Below, one piece after another: positions 22,092 through 28,935 of a DNA stretch of 28,935 nucleotides; positions within the stretch are counted from its first letter, which is position 1, and the number at the start of each line of letters is the position of its first letter. The DNA is from Ktedonobacteraceae bacterium (lineage in GTDB: Bacteria > Chloroflexota > Ktedonobacteria > Ktedonobacterales > Ktedonobacteraceae). The notes below the pieces were generated by a model, which saw only the letters and a list, made by a program, of their open reading frames with translations, was not told where the DNA came from and searched no databases. The stretch covers positions 1-28,935 of the forward strand of contig JADBKA010000035.1 of NCBI GenBank assembly GCA_014896635.1, written 5' to 3'. The translations under genes and the position numbers were made by a program.

Positions 22092-23333
22092 TTAGCTAGC
22101 AATAATGCTGGCATAGTTTGCCGGTGGCTCGCAGCGAGCGTAGAGCTGGGCCAGAAGTTTGAGCTGGTCTTGCACTGTGACGTTGCCGCCGGGACAGGTC
22201 AGGGTGAGCTTGCGGGCGCCCATTGGCAGATCCTGGCGAATCGGCTTGGAGTTTCCTCCCTCGTCGAGAATACCTATAGGCCAGTGAACTCCCTGATCAA
22301 AGAAATCCTTTCCGCTGAAATAGAAAAATGGCACTTTAAAGCGTTTAGCCGTCTGCACATCAGTAATCAATGTGAGGGCGTGTGAGACTGCCACCTGATA
22401 AGCATTAGAAGGATTAATGCCACAACCTTTGAAGCAGCCTGTTCCTTCTACTACCCAGAGATGTTTGCCAAGATCTCCACTGTTAAGATCAACATGGAAC
22501 TGGCGCGCCCAGAAAGCAAACAGGTTGGCGAGGCTGTTCACGCTGGCATCAGGATAGCCGTTATGCCAGCTATCAATCAGACCCAGTGTCTGCTTGCGCC
22601 AGTCCCAGTTACCGCCGGGATGCACTGTCGTGTTCATCGCATCCTGCATCTGATCGAGATAGTATACCTGGTCTACCAGCGGCTGATAATCTATGCCCCC
22701 GACATGCGGATCAAGCGAGCCAAGCAGTACGGGGATGTCAGAGCGAACGGCATGCACAGCCTTCTCACACATATCGTAAAACCTGGCGAATTTCTCTGGC
22801 GGAATATAGAGGAAAGCAACATTGGGGTCCTGTTTCATCTGTTCATTGCCGCACTGCACAGCATCGGCATTGCCCTGCGCTGCATCGGTCAACATCTGAC
22901 TATCAAAGAGACGAGCATCGTTATTGTTGGGTCCCTGGCAGATGGTCAGCAGCACGCGAATACCCTGTGTATGATAGGTCTGAATGGTATTTTTCAGCAC
23001 ATCACCGCGCAGATTCCCCCATCCGCAACTTGGATGACCGAGACGCACCCAGGGAATACCCGTGTAAGATATTTTGGGGTCGCCATCAATGCCCAGGATA
23101 TCAGCGGGACTCTGAACGGGTAACAGCGTGTAGGTTGGAGTGGGGGTAAGCGCATTCACCGTTGGCATCGGCGTTGGTGTCCGGGAGGCTGTCACCGGCG
23201 TAGCAGTAGCAACAATAGTGGGACGCGAGCCTGCCACCAGACGATACGCCAGCACGGATAGTGAAGCAGTACCGATCAGAACGACAATCAGTATAATAGA
23301 AGACGGTTTTTTCAGCAAATTCAAGAAATTCAC
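22092..23333 (-). CDS. Secreted or membrane-anchored glycoside hydrolase-like protein (TIM barrel)
   Basis: A 413-residue protein with an N-terminal signal-anchor (about 12-32) and a Thr/Pro-rich linker (about 42-72). The following domain looks like a clan-A (beta/alpha)8 glycosidase: WVRLGHPSCGWGN, then IRVLLTICQG at strand 3. CGNEQ (Glu164) sits at the acid/base position and HLWVVEGTG (Glu296) at the nucleophile position. Many Cys residues suggest extracellular disulfides. A specific GH family cannot be assigned; some proteins with this architecture have lost activity. The start is GTG at 23333 with AGGTG about 9 bp upstream. It follows mnmE on the same strand, but more than 200 bp of hairpin-bearing sequence separates them, so it probably has its own promoter. 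Confidence 0.72.
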   Translation of the reverse strand: MNFLNLLKKPSSIILIVVLIGTASLSVLAYRLVAGSRPTIVATATPVTASRTPTPMPTVNALTPTPTYTLLPVQSPADILGIDGDPKISYTGIPWVRLGHPSCGWGNLRGDVLKNTIQTYHTQGIRVLLTICQGPNNNDARLFDSQMLTDAAQGNADAVQCGNEQMKQDPNVAFLYIPPEKFARFYDMCEKAVHAVRSDIPVLLGSLDPHVGGIDYQPLVDQVYYLDQMQDAMNTTVHPGGNWDWRKQTLGLIDSWHNGYPDASVNSLANLFAFWARQFHVDLNSGDLGKHLWVVEGTGCFKGCGINPSNAYQVAVSHALTLITDVQTAKRFKVPFFYFSGKDFFDQGVHWPIGILDEGGNSKPIRQDLPMGARKLTLTCPGGNVTVQDQLKLLAQLYARCEPPANYASIIAS

Positions 23334-23411
23334 TGTTCAACACCTGCCTTTAAAATAATTAAAGCAAAGGGAGAAAACAGGGATACCGTTTTCTATAAGC
23401 AAGAATTTACG

Positions 23412-23428
23412 TGCTCTGCCAGAGAGCA
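23412..23428. repeat. Short hairpin upstream of the glycoside hydrolase-like gene
   Basis: TGCTCT (23412-23417) and AGAGCA (23423-23428) with a 5-nt loop. A second inverted repeat, AGAAAAC/GTTTTCT (23372-23378 and 23388-23394), lies between it and the start codon. They are candidates for regulator sites or leader structure. Confidence 0.35.
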
Positions 23429-23473
23429 TAGATTCACAGAGATCCTGTTTTTAACAACCGGCGCGGGAAGTCC

Positions 23474-23492
23474 CGTCCCGTTTTACGGGACG
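23474..23492 (-). terminator. Hairpin downstream of mnmE
   Basis: CGTCCCGT (23474-23481) and ACGGGACG (23485-23492) form an 8-bp stem with a TTT loop, about 60 bp past the mnmE stop on the minus strand. No T tract follows. Its AGTCCCG flank is similar to one of the hairpins near 10.2 kb, so it may instead be a dispersed repeat. Confidence 0.45.
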
Positions 23493-23548
23493 TGGAGTGT
23501 CACCAAACATACTTTGATCAGAATATATCGGCAAGTATGACTATCTGG

Positions 23549-24976
23549 CTACTTGCCGATACAAAATTCACTGAAGATGCGGTCGAGTAAATCATCGCTG
23601 GCGGTTTCGCCAGTGATCTCGCCCAGCGCATCGTAGGCAGCACGCAAGTCGATTGAAACGAAATCAAGGGCCAGTCCCTGCTCCAGCGCGCCGACAGCGG
23701 CATCCAGGTGCGCGGATGTACGGCGCAGAGCATCCTGGTGGCGTGTGCGGGTCACAAGCACAGTCTCACCGGTCAGCATTTTACCACCCAGCACGAGATC
23801 TGCTATCGCTTTTTCCAGTTCGGGCAGACCTTCACCGGTTAACGTCGAGGTTGCAACCAGAGCGGAACCAGGCCACAGAGTCTGGAGCGATTCCAACTCG
23901 ACGCGCCGGGGCTGATCGGCCTTGTTCACTACAACAACCACAGGCCGGCTATGGCTGGAGGGCCCCGCTTCAGTGTTTCCCGAAGCAAAGCCCATTGCGT
24001 GCAGTTCTTCGCAAACACGGCGATCCTTCTCACTCAGAGGTTCGGAGCCATCGAAGACCAGCAGTACGACATCGGCGCTCTCAGCGGCGGCCCGGCTACG
24101 CTGCACGCCTATCTGCTCGACAGGATCATCAGTAGGAGTGATGCCCGCTGTGTCGATCAGATGGAGAGGAATACCGCGAATATTCGCCACTTCTTCCACC
24201 GTATCGCGCGTTGTGCCAGCAACAGGCGTGACAATGGCACGCTCGGCTCGCAGCAAGGCATTGAGCAGGCTGGACTTGCCAACGTTGGGACGTCCGATAA
24301 TGGCCGTGCGCAGTCCCTGGCGGTAGAGGCGTCCCTGATCCGCACTCGCAAGCAGTTCATTCACCTGCCGTTGTGCAGCGGCGATCAGGGGTTGCAGCTC
24401 TGCCGACTGTGGTACAGGCACGTCCTCTTCAGGGAAGTCGATGCTGGCTTCGATACGCGCTATAACGCCGAGAATTGCTTGCCGCGCTTCTTGTATCTGC
24501 GTGGAGAGGCGCCCGCGCAGTTGCTGCATTGCCAGCCGCTGTCCGGCTTCGGTCTGCGCGTCAATCAGATCCATCACAGCCTCGGCCTGAGCCAGGTCGA
24601 GACGGCCATTGAGGAAGGCACGCAGGGTAAACTCGCCAGCATTCGCCATACGCGCTCCCTGAGAGAGCACGGCGCGTAAAATACGCCGCAAAATCAGGGG
24701 GCCACCATGACCCAGTATTTCTACGACATCTTCACGTGTATAGGTACGCGGTGCGCGCATAAAAGCCACCAGCACCTCATCGAGTATTTCCTGCGTTAAT
24801 GGATCTATGATACGCCCGTATGTCAACAGATGCGAAGGCGGCAGCTCGCTTCGCCCGCCGGGCTGCCGAAAAATGGGCAGCACCAGAGAAAAAGCATCGG
24901 GACCACTCACTCGCACCACACCAATGCCACCCACACCGGGCGGGGTGGCAATCGCAGCAATTGTATCGTTTTGCAT
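23549..24976 (-). CDS. mnmE: tRNA uridine-5-carboxymethylaminomethyl modification GTPase MnmE
   Basis: A 475-residue GTPase that, with MnmG, modifies the wobble uridine of certain tRNAs. The N-terminal tetrahydrofolate-binding domain (DTIAAIATPPGVGGIGVVRVSG, then GEFTLRAFLNGRLDLAQAEAV) is followed by a helical domain with an inserted G domain. The G domain has G1 GRPNVGKS (228-235), G2 region VAGTTRDT, G3 DTAG, and NKAD. The C terminus ends in FCIGK, the conserved Cys-containing tail of this family. The start ATG is at 24976. MnmG is not in the window. It has its own promoter just past the end of fdhD. Confidence 0.95.
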   Translation of the reverse strand: MQNDTIAAIATPPGVGGIGVVRVSGPDAFSLVLPIFRQPGGRSELPPSHLLTYGRIIDPLTQEILDEVLVAFMRAPRTYTREDVVEILGHGGPLILRRILRAVLSQGARMANAGEFTLRAFLNGRLDLAQAEAVMDLIDAQTEAGQRLAMQQLRGRLSTQIQEARQAILGVIARIEASIDFPEEDVPVPQSAELQPLIAAAQRQVNELLASADQGRLYRQGLRTAIIGRPNVGKSSLLNALLRAERAIVTPVAGTTRDTVEEVANIRGIPLHLIDTAGITPTDDPVEQIGVQRSRAAAESADVVLLVFDGSEPLSEKDRRVCEELHAMGFASGNTEAGPSSHSRPVVVVVNKADQPRRVELESLQTLWPGSALVATSTLTGEGLPELEKAIADLVLGGKMLTGETVLVTRTRHQDALRRTSAHLDAAVGALEQGLALDFVSIDLRAAYDALGEITGETASDDLLDRIFSEFCIGK

Positions 24977-25028
24977 ATCACGTAACCTGTTCTCAACACC
25001 CTTCTCTCAACTGGACATGCACGCAGCG

Positions 25029-25057
25029 AGTATACACGAGGGAAGCAGCCCGGTCAA
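25029..25057 (-). promoter_or_regulatory. mnmE promoter
   Basis: Minus strand -35 TTGACC (25057-25052), 17-bp spacer, -10 TATACT (25034-25029). Start expected near 25022, leaving a leader of about 46 nt. Confidence 0.65.
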
Positions 25058-25095
25058 TCGCGTGCCTGCGATCGACTTCTTTTAGCTAAGATGGC

Positions 25096-25959
25096 TCAAC
25101 CGGCAATACGTTCGGGATGTGTATACACATTCATCGAATGACCGCGCAGGAAGCCGATGAGCGTGATGCCACTTTTTTCGGCCAGCTCAACGGCAAGACT
25201 CGATGGCGCTGAAATTGCGGCAACACAGGGGATACGTGCCAGCAAAGCTTTCTGGATGATCTCGAACGAGGTGCGTCCGCTGACCAGCAGAATGCGCTTA
25301 CGATAAGGATAGGCATTATGCAGAAGTCCATGCCCGATCAGCTTGTCAACGGCATTGTGCCGTCCAACATCTTCACGTAACAGCAGTAGTTCTCCGGCAG
25401 TGGTGAAGAGGCCGGCAGCATGCAATCCGCCCGTATGGCCAAAAACGGTTTGTTGAGCGCGCAGTTGATCGGCCAGCGTATAGAAAACGGTAGGTGCGAT
25501 GCGCAATGTATCAGGCTCCAGCGGCGGAGTGGTGAGCAGGAGATCGGCAATGCTGTTCTTCCCGCACAGGCCACAACTGGCAGAGACGGCGAAGTGGCGC
25601 TCGAAAGCTGTGGGCTGCTCACGGAAGGAGTTTTGCTGCGTGGCCGAACGCAGCGTGACGCTGACTACATTGGGCAGCGGCAGACCGTCCTCGTCGAGCA
25701 CGGTGTCTATCTGGCTGACGTCGCCGGCTTCCTGGATCACACCTTCGCTGAAAAGAAAACCCATCGCCAGCTCGTGATCGTGGCCGGGTGTACGCATGAT
25801 AACAGCCAGGCTCCGTTGGCCAATGCGTATCTCAAACGGCTCCTCTACCGCCAATTGTTCTTCGCGCTGCTGTGACTCCTGTTCTTGCCAGCGTGTCGCC
25901 TCGACACGCATGACGCGCTCTGGATCAAGAGCCGAGCGCCAGAAACCAGAAAGTACCAT
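25096..25959 (-). CDS. fdhD: Formate dehydrogenase accessory sulfurtransferase FdhD
   Basis: A 287-residue protein that carries sulfur from a cysteine desulfurase to the molybdenum/bis-MGD cofactor of formate dehydrogenases. The conserved sulfur-carrying pair is Cys129/Cys132 in SASCGLCGKNSI. Other family blocks are PGHDHELAMGFLFSEGVI, TGGLHAAGLF, REDVGRHNAVDKLIG, LLVSGRTSFEIIQKA and SGITLIGFLRGHSMNVYT. The ATG at 25959 has an AAGGA site 8-9 bp upstream. No formate dehydrogenase gene is next to it here, so its client must be encoded elsewhere. It is divergent from the glycosyltransferase gene and has its own promoter. Confidence 0.95.
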   Translation of the reverse strand: MVLSGFWRSALDPERVMRVEATRWQEQESQQREEQLAVEEPFEIRIGQRSLAVIMRTPGHDHELAMGFLFSEGVIQEAGDVSQIDTVLDEDGLPLPNVVSVTLRSATQQNSFREQPTAFERHFAVSASCGLCGKNSIADLLLTTPPLEPDTLRIAPTVFYTLADQLRAQQTVFGHTGGLHAAGLFTTAGELLLLREDVGRHNAVDKLIGHGLLHNAYPYRKRILLVSGRTSFEIIQKALLARIPCVAAISAPSSLAVELAEKSGITLIGFLRGHSMNVYTHPERIAG

Positions 25960-26011
25960 AGATTTTTCCTTCCTCTCACACCTTGAGGAACTCGCAACAT
26001 CGGCTTAGCAG

Positions 26012-26020
26012 ATTATATCA
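26012..26020 (-). promoter_or_regulatory. Extended -10 promoter of fdhD
   Basis: Minus strand TGATATAAT (26020-26012): TG, one base, then a perfect TATAAT. Start near 26005, about 45 nt before the ATG. Confidence 0.55.
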
Positions 26021-26158
26021 TGCTGGCTGAAAATGTCGTGGCTCATCCTCTGCTCGTTTCACAAAAATTCGATACTTCAGGTTACTCTATGCCTTTTTCC
26101 CGCCGGTCATTCGTCAATAAAAGCAAATAGCAATAGCACTAAAAAATAATGAGGAAGC

Positions 26159-27907
26159 ATGGTACAGACTACTACTAAAAAACCAGAGCATGGGCAGAAC
26201 CAGCAGGCGGCAATCGCATCAGACACTTCGCTGCAATCTCTCTTGCGGAGCTGGGAATTTTATGCGCTCATCGCTCTGGCGGCTTTTCTTCGCCTGTATC
26301 GCCTGGATACAGTGGTTTTTGGCGTCGATGAAGGAAATATGTTTCACCTGGCGCGTGATTTCTTTACGCATGGGTTCTTTCCGATTACCGGCAATCGTTC
26401 CTCAATCGGGAATCTCTATTTTCCGATCCTGATCTATTTTCTGATGATTCCTGCTGCCCTCAGCGCCAACCCGCAGTGGGCAGATGCATTGATTGGATTG
26501 CTCAACACCTTCGGCGTTGTGATCACCTATATTTTCACGCGCCGCTATTATGGCAGGATGGCGGCTACCATCGCGTCTCTGCTATTTGCTACATCGTCGA
26601 TGGCGCTGATCTTCAGTAACAGTATCTGGCAGCCGAATATGCTGCCACCGCTGAATATGCTCTTTCTATTTTGCGTCTTTCGCGGCGTAGTTGAGCGCCG
26701 GAAGGGCTGGCTTTTTCCGGCACTGGTCCTGTTCGGCCTGCTGTACGAGTTGCATAGCACCGCGATTTACATGCTTGAAGTGCTGGTGCCGGCCTGCTTC
26801 TTTGCCTGGAGAACGCTACGTATACGCGACGGTATTTTCGCAGCTCTGGTGCTGCTGGTCTCGGCAGTGCCATTTATCGCCTGGGAGTTTAAAAGCGGCT
26901 TCGCTGATATCCAGATTATCCTGCATGCTGCACAAACACCTGCACATATTGACTGGAGTGCTTACCAGCCCTATAGAGCATTGCTTGGCCCTTACGTGGG
27001 CAGCGCCGTCGAACGGGGGGATATGCTGCCCTCTACTCCCACTTCCGCTTTTTATACAACACCTGTTCGTTATCTACTCGGACCACTACAGGGGCTGCAT
27101 GCGATACTGCCCTGGCTGTTTCTCTGCGCCGTTCTCACTGCGACGGGCATGGTCCTGTGGTCCCGGCACCTCTCAGCACGCACCGAGAGCGAGAGCGTCG
27201 CGCAACGCTCACCGCGCGGCATTGCCGGCTGGCTCAGACGATGGCTGGCTGACTTCCGTACCAGCCCGCTGCGCCAGGGAACGTTGCTGCTACTCATCTG
27301 GCAGATCGGCGGACTGGCTTCGTTGATCCATCATTCTGTACCGCTTTATCCGCACTATTACACATTCTTCCTGCCCGGACAGTTCATCCTGCTCGGCATC
27401 TTCTTCGCTCAGATAAGCGCGCTGTTACAGCGATATCCGCTGCGCTGGCGGGCGGCACCGCGTGCAGTCGTCAGCACTGCTGCGACACTGCTGATCGTGG
27501 CACAGACATTATGTAGCGGTGTCTATCTCACGGATATGATAAACGGAAATTTCAATGCCCAGGCAGTCGCATTGAATTTCTATAATATGGCTTCGCTGCA
27601 ACCGGCGCTCGATAAGGCAAACCAACTGGCGCAGGTGTACCATGCGCAGCGCCTATATATTGCGACGAGCTTTTCCGACGAATCGGCACTGTACGCGCTT
27701 TCCGAGCAGATCAAAACACCGGTAACACTCTTCGACGGCACTCACTGTACACTGCTGCCCGGTGTCGAAGCCGGTCCGGTAGTTTTTCTGGAAACACCAT
27801 ATCTCACCGGCACTGACCAGCTCCTGCACCGCTACGCAACGATCCAGCAGATGGAGACGGTCTGGCGCCCCGGCGGAGATCCGTCAGCTCTATCTTCTCT
27901 CGGCTAA
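26159..27907 (+). CDS. GT39-like membrane glycosyltransferase, main part (frameshifted gene)
   Basis: A 582-residue polytopic membrane protein of the GT-C type (dolichyl-phosphate mannosyltransferase/ArnT-like), using lipid-linked sugars to glycosylate outside targets. The first loop holds the acidic pair VDEG (Asp57, Glu58), where this class has its catalytic Asp. About ten hydrophobic helices follow. The ATG at 26159 has GAGGAAGC directly upstream. Near the end the frame reads RPGGDPSALSSLG and stops at 27907, while the +1 frame reads QLYLLSAKSTPVPD and stays open to 28382 with sequence that looks like the C-terminal domain of the same protein. The whole span is 2224 nt, one more than a multiple of three, so one extra base (about 27880-27890) would explain the break. 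Confidence 0.8.
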   Translation: MVQTTTKKPEHGQNQQAAIASDTSLQSLLRSWEFYALIALAAFLRLYRLDTVVFGVDEGNMFHLARDFFTHGFFPITGNRSSIGNLYFPILIYFLMIPAALSANPQWADALIGLLNTFGVVITYIFTRRYYGRMAATIASLLFATSSMALIFSNSIWQPNMLPPLNMLFLFCVFRGVVERRKGWLFPALVLFGLLYELHSTAIYMLEVLVPACFFAWRTLRIRDGIFAALVLLVSAVPFIAWEFKSGFADIQIILHAAQTPAHIDWSAYQPYRALLGPYVGSAVERGDMLPSTPTSAFYTTPVRYLLGPLQGLHAILPWLFLCAVLTATGMVLWSRHLSARTESESVAQRSPRGIAGWLRRWLADFRTSPLRQGTLLLLIWQIGGLASLIHHSVPLYPHYYTFFLPGQFILLGIFFAQISALLQRYPLRWRAAPRAVVSTAATLLIVAQTLCSGVYLTDMINGNFNAQAVALNFYNMASLQPALDKANQLAQVYHAQRLYIATSFSDESALYALSEQIKTPVTLFDGTHCTLLPGVEAGPVVFLETPYLTGTDQLLHRYATIQQMETVWRPGGDPSALSSLG

Positions 27908-27908
27908 A

Positions 27909-28382
27909 TCGACACCCGTACCCGATACCCAGACATTCACCAGAGATCTACAATTGTTGGACAGGCATGTCCTTGCGATGCAGGATAAGACAAGCGGTGA
28001 GCGCTGGCTGGTCACGCGCTGGCAACTGGCACGTGGCGAAACCCCGGCACCGGATACCCGTTATTATCGGCAATTCCATGTGACGCAGCTCGCGGGCCAG
28101 CCATCCGACGCCACCAATCAATGTGATGCAACACAATACTGGCAGGGTGATCAGCTTTTCAGTTTACAGAAGCAGGCAAAAAATGCACCACTGCCGTCAT
28201 CTCTGACGTTACAGGCATACTCATACACAACGGTGCCGCGACTGGGGCGTCTTGGCCCACTCACGCTGCACATTTTTGATACGATAGATATTGACAGAGT
28301 GCAGCTCCAGAAGGCTGACGGCCAGCAGGAGATTACGCTGCCTGTTCAGCAGGCCACCTCATCCCTCGCCTCTGATGGCTGA
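27909..28382 (+). pseudogene. Displaced C-terminal domain of the GT39-like protein
   Basis: The frame is open from 27783 to TGA at 28380-28382 and has no ATG or good GTG start; the first possible start is a TTG at 27954 without a ribosome site. The product (GERWLVTRWQLARG, YYRQFHVTQLAG, NQCDATQYWQGDQLFSL, LQAYSYTTVPRLG, LTLHIFDTIDID) looks like the extracytoplasmic beta-sandwich commonly found at the end of long GT39-like proteins in Chloroflexota. It is therefore annotated as the continuation of the upstream gene after a frameshift. The last 24 bases overlap the 3' end of the Nudix gene on the other strand. Confidence 0.65.
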
Positions 28383-28817
28383 ATCGTAGACTTCCTGTAA
28401 TTTGGGAACTGTTTCGTAGTGCGCCAGTTCGGCAGGTTCGATCCAGCGCATATCAACAGCTTCCCAATCGGTCTGAATGGCTTCGGGTGTGAGCACTTCA
28501 AAAAGAAAGGGATGAATATAGAAATGGCGACTCAGTTCGGCATCAATGTGCTCGACGACAGCACCGCGTTTGAGCAGTTTCACCTGCTCACGCGGCAGGC
28601 TCGTCTCCTCACGAATCTCGGTGTACGCCTGCTCTTCGGGCGTGGCACCCGGCTCGACAAAGCCGCTGATGCCGGCCCAGCGGCTGTGATAGCTGCCGAC
28701 GCGCTCGCTGCGCCGCACCAGCAGTATGCGTGCAGGTTGGAGATCGGTACGCAATAAAATAGCGGTGACGACGTGCGTTGGACGCGGCGATGGCTGCGCA
28801 GGGTGTGCATTGACCAT
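28359..28817 (-). CDS. Nudix hydrolase
   Basis: A 152-residue Nudix-fold hydrolase acting on a nucleoside diphosphate linked to another moiety. The Nudix box is at residues 52-74 (GFVEPGATPEEQAYTEIREETSL). The metal-binding core glutamates are kept (Glu67, Glu70, Glu71). Three consensus positions differ: the first Glu is Ala58, the Arg of REUXEE is Thr66, and the last Gly is Ser. WAGISGFVEPG before the box recalls NADH pyrophosphatase-like or related subfamilies. The ATG at 28817 has GGAG 10 bp upstream. Substrate not predictable. Confidence 0.87.
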   Translation of the reverse strand: MVNAHPAQPSPRPTHVVTAILLRTDLQPARILLVRRSERVGSYHSRWAGISGFVEPGATPEEQAYTEIREETSLPREQVKLLKRGAVVEHIDAELSRHFYIHPFLFEVLTPEAIQTDWEAVDMRWIEPAELAHYETVPKLQEVYDSAIRGEG

Positions 28818-28935
28818 AGCTTTGTTCTCCAGTCTGGCGACAGGTGACAGTCTGGCAATTTCGTACTATACTTCTTCACAGTGTACTATAAACATATGCC
28901 AATGTATCTGTATGGCAGCCGATTATAGCTACCAT

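Noticed and set aside
21990..22093. Inverted repeats and an A-rich run near the end of the glycoside hydrolase-like gene as a terminator
   Set aside because: The pairs (CCCAC/GTGGG, AATTCCTT/AAGGAATT) can be drawn, but the T tract lies inside the loop rather than after the stem, so the call is not supportable.
28821..28935. TATAGT and TATAAT boxes at the right edge as a Nudix promoter
   Set aside because: Several AT-rich boxes are present, but none has a matching -35 or TG extension, so no single promoter can be chosen.

Overview
The window is about 28.9 kb of chromosomal bacterial DNA, roughly mid-50s % GC by eye. It is dense with housekeeping genes on both strands, and there is no CRISPR array, phage, transposase, rRNA or tRNA gene that I can see. 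The gene set (membrane-anchored D,D-carboxypeptidase with a long cytoplasmic tail, KGG-repeat small protein, alpha/beta hydrolase fused to a zinc ribbon, many secreted proteins of unknown function) together with the base composition suggests a member of the Chloroflexota, probably class Ktedonobacteria. That placement is an inference from recognition, not from a search.

Layout, left to right. 1-4.2 kb: a possible sulfatase remnant, a KGG-repeat stress protein, the lipid II flippase MurJ and, convergent to it, a D,D-carboxypeptidase. 4.4-6.6 kb: an ECF sigma factor, then a glutamine synthetase-family ligase. 6.8-10 kb: Lgt, a MerR-type regulator with two HTH-like segments whose stop overlaps that of lgt, and a large membrane-anchored protein of unknown function. 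10-13.2 kb: a structured divergent intergenic region, then an MBL-fold hydrolase, UDP-glucose 6-dehydrogenase and a holo-ACP synthase. 13.3-16.8 kb: a DUF2795 protein, a membrane pentapeptide-repeat protein, GreA, and an alpha/beta hydrolase with a C-terminal zinc ribbon. 17.1-19.2 kb: three exported proteins of unknown function, the least understood part of the window. 19.3-25.1 kb: PlsY and PgsA (convergent, 4 bp apart), a Trm11/UPF0020-like methyltransferase with an apparently leaderless promoter, a secreted glycoside hydrolase-like protein, and MnmE. 25.1-28.9 kb: FdhD, a glycosyltransferase-39-like membrane protein broken by a frameshift, and a Nudix hydrolase.

Functional themes. Much of the window concerns the cell envelope: MurJ and the D,D-carboxypeptidase (peptidoglycan), Lgt (lipoproteins), PlsY and PgsA (phospholipids), AcpS (fatty-acid carrier activation), Ugd (nucleotide sugar) and the GT39-like enzyme. 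They are not one operon: nearly every gene or pair has its own promoter. Several promoters are readable: -35 boxes TTGACG or TTGACC with 16-18 bp spacers, and extended -10 boxes of the form TGnTATAAT or TGnTATACT.

No obvious large new defence or biosynthetic system is present. The best candidates for undescribed biology are the exported-protein cassette at 17.1-19.2 kb with interlocked inverted repeats at its promoter, the triple hairpin cluster at 10.18-10.29 kb, and the hydrolase-zinc ribbon fusion whose nucleophile position reads Cys instead of Ser.
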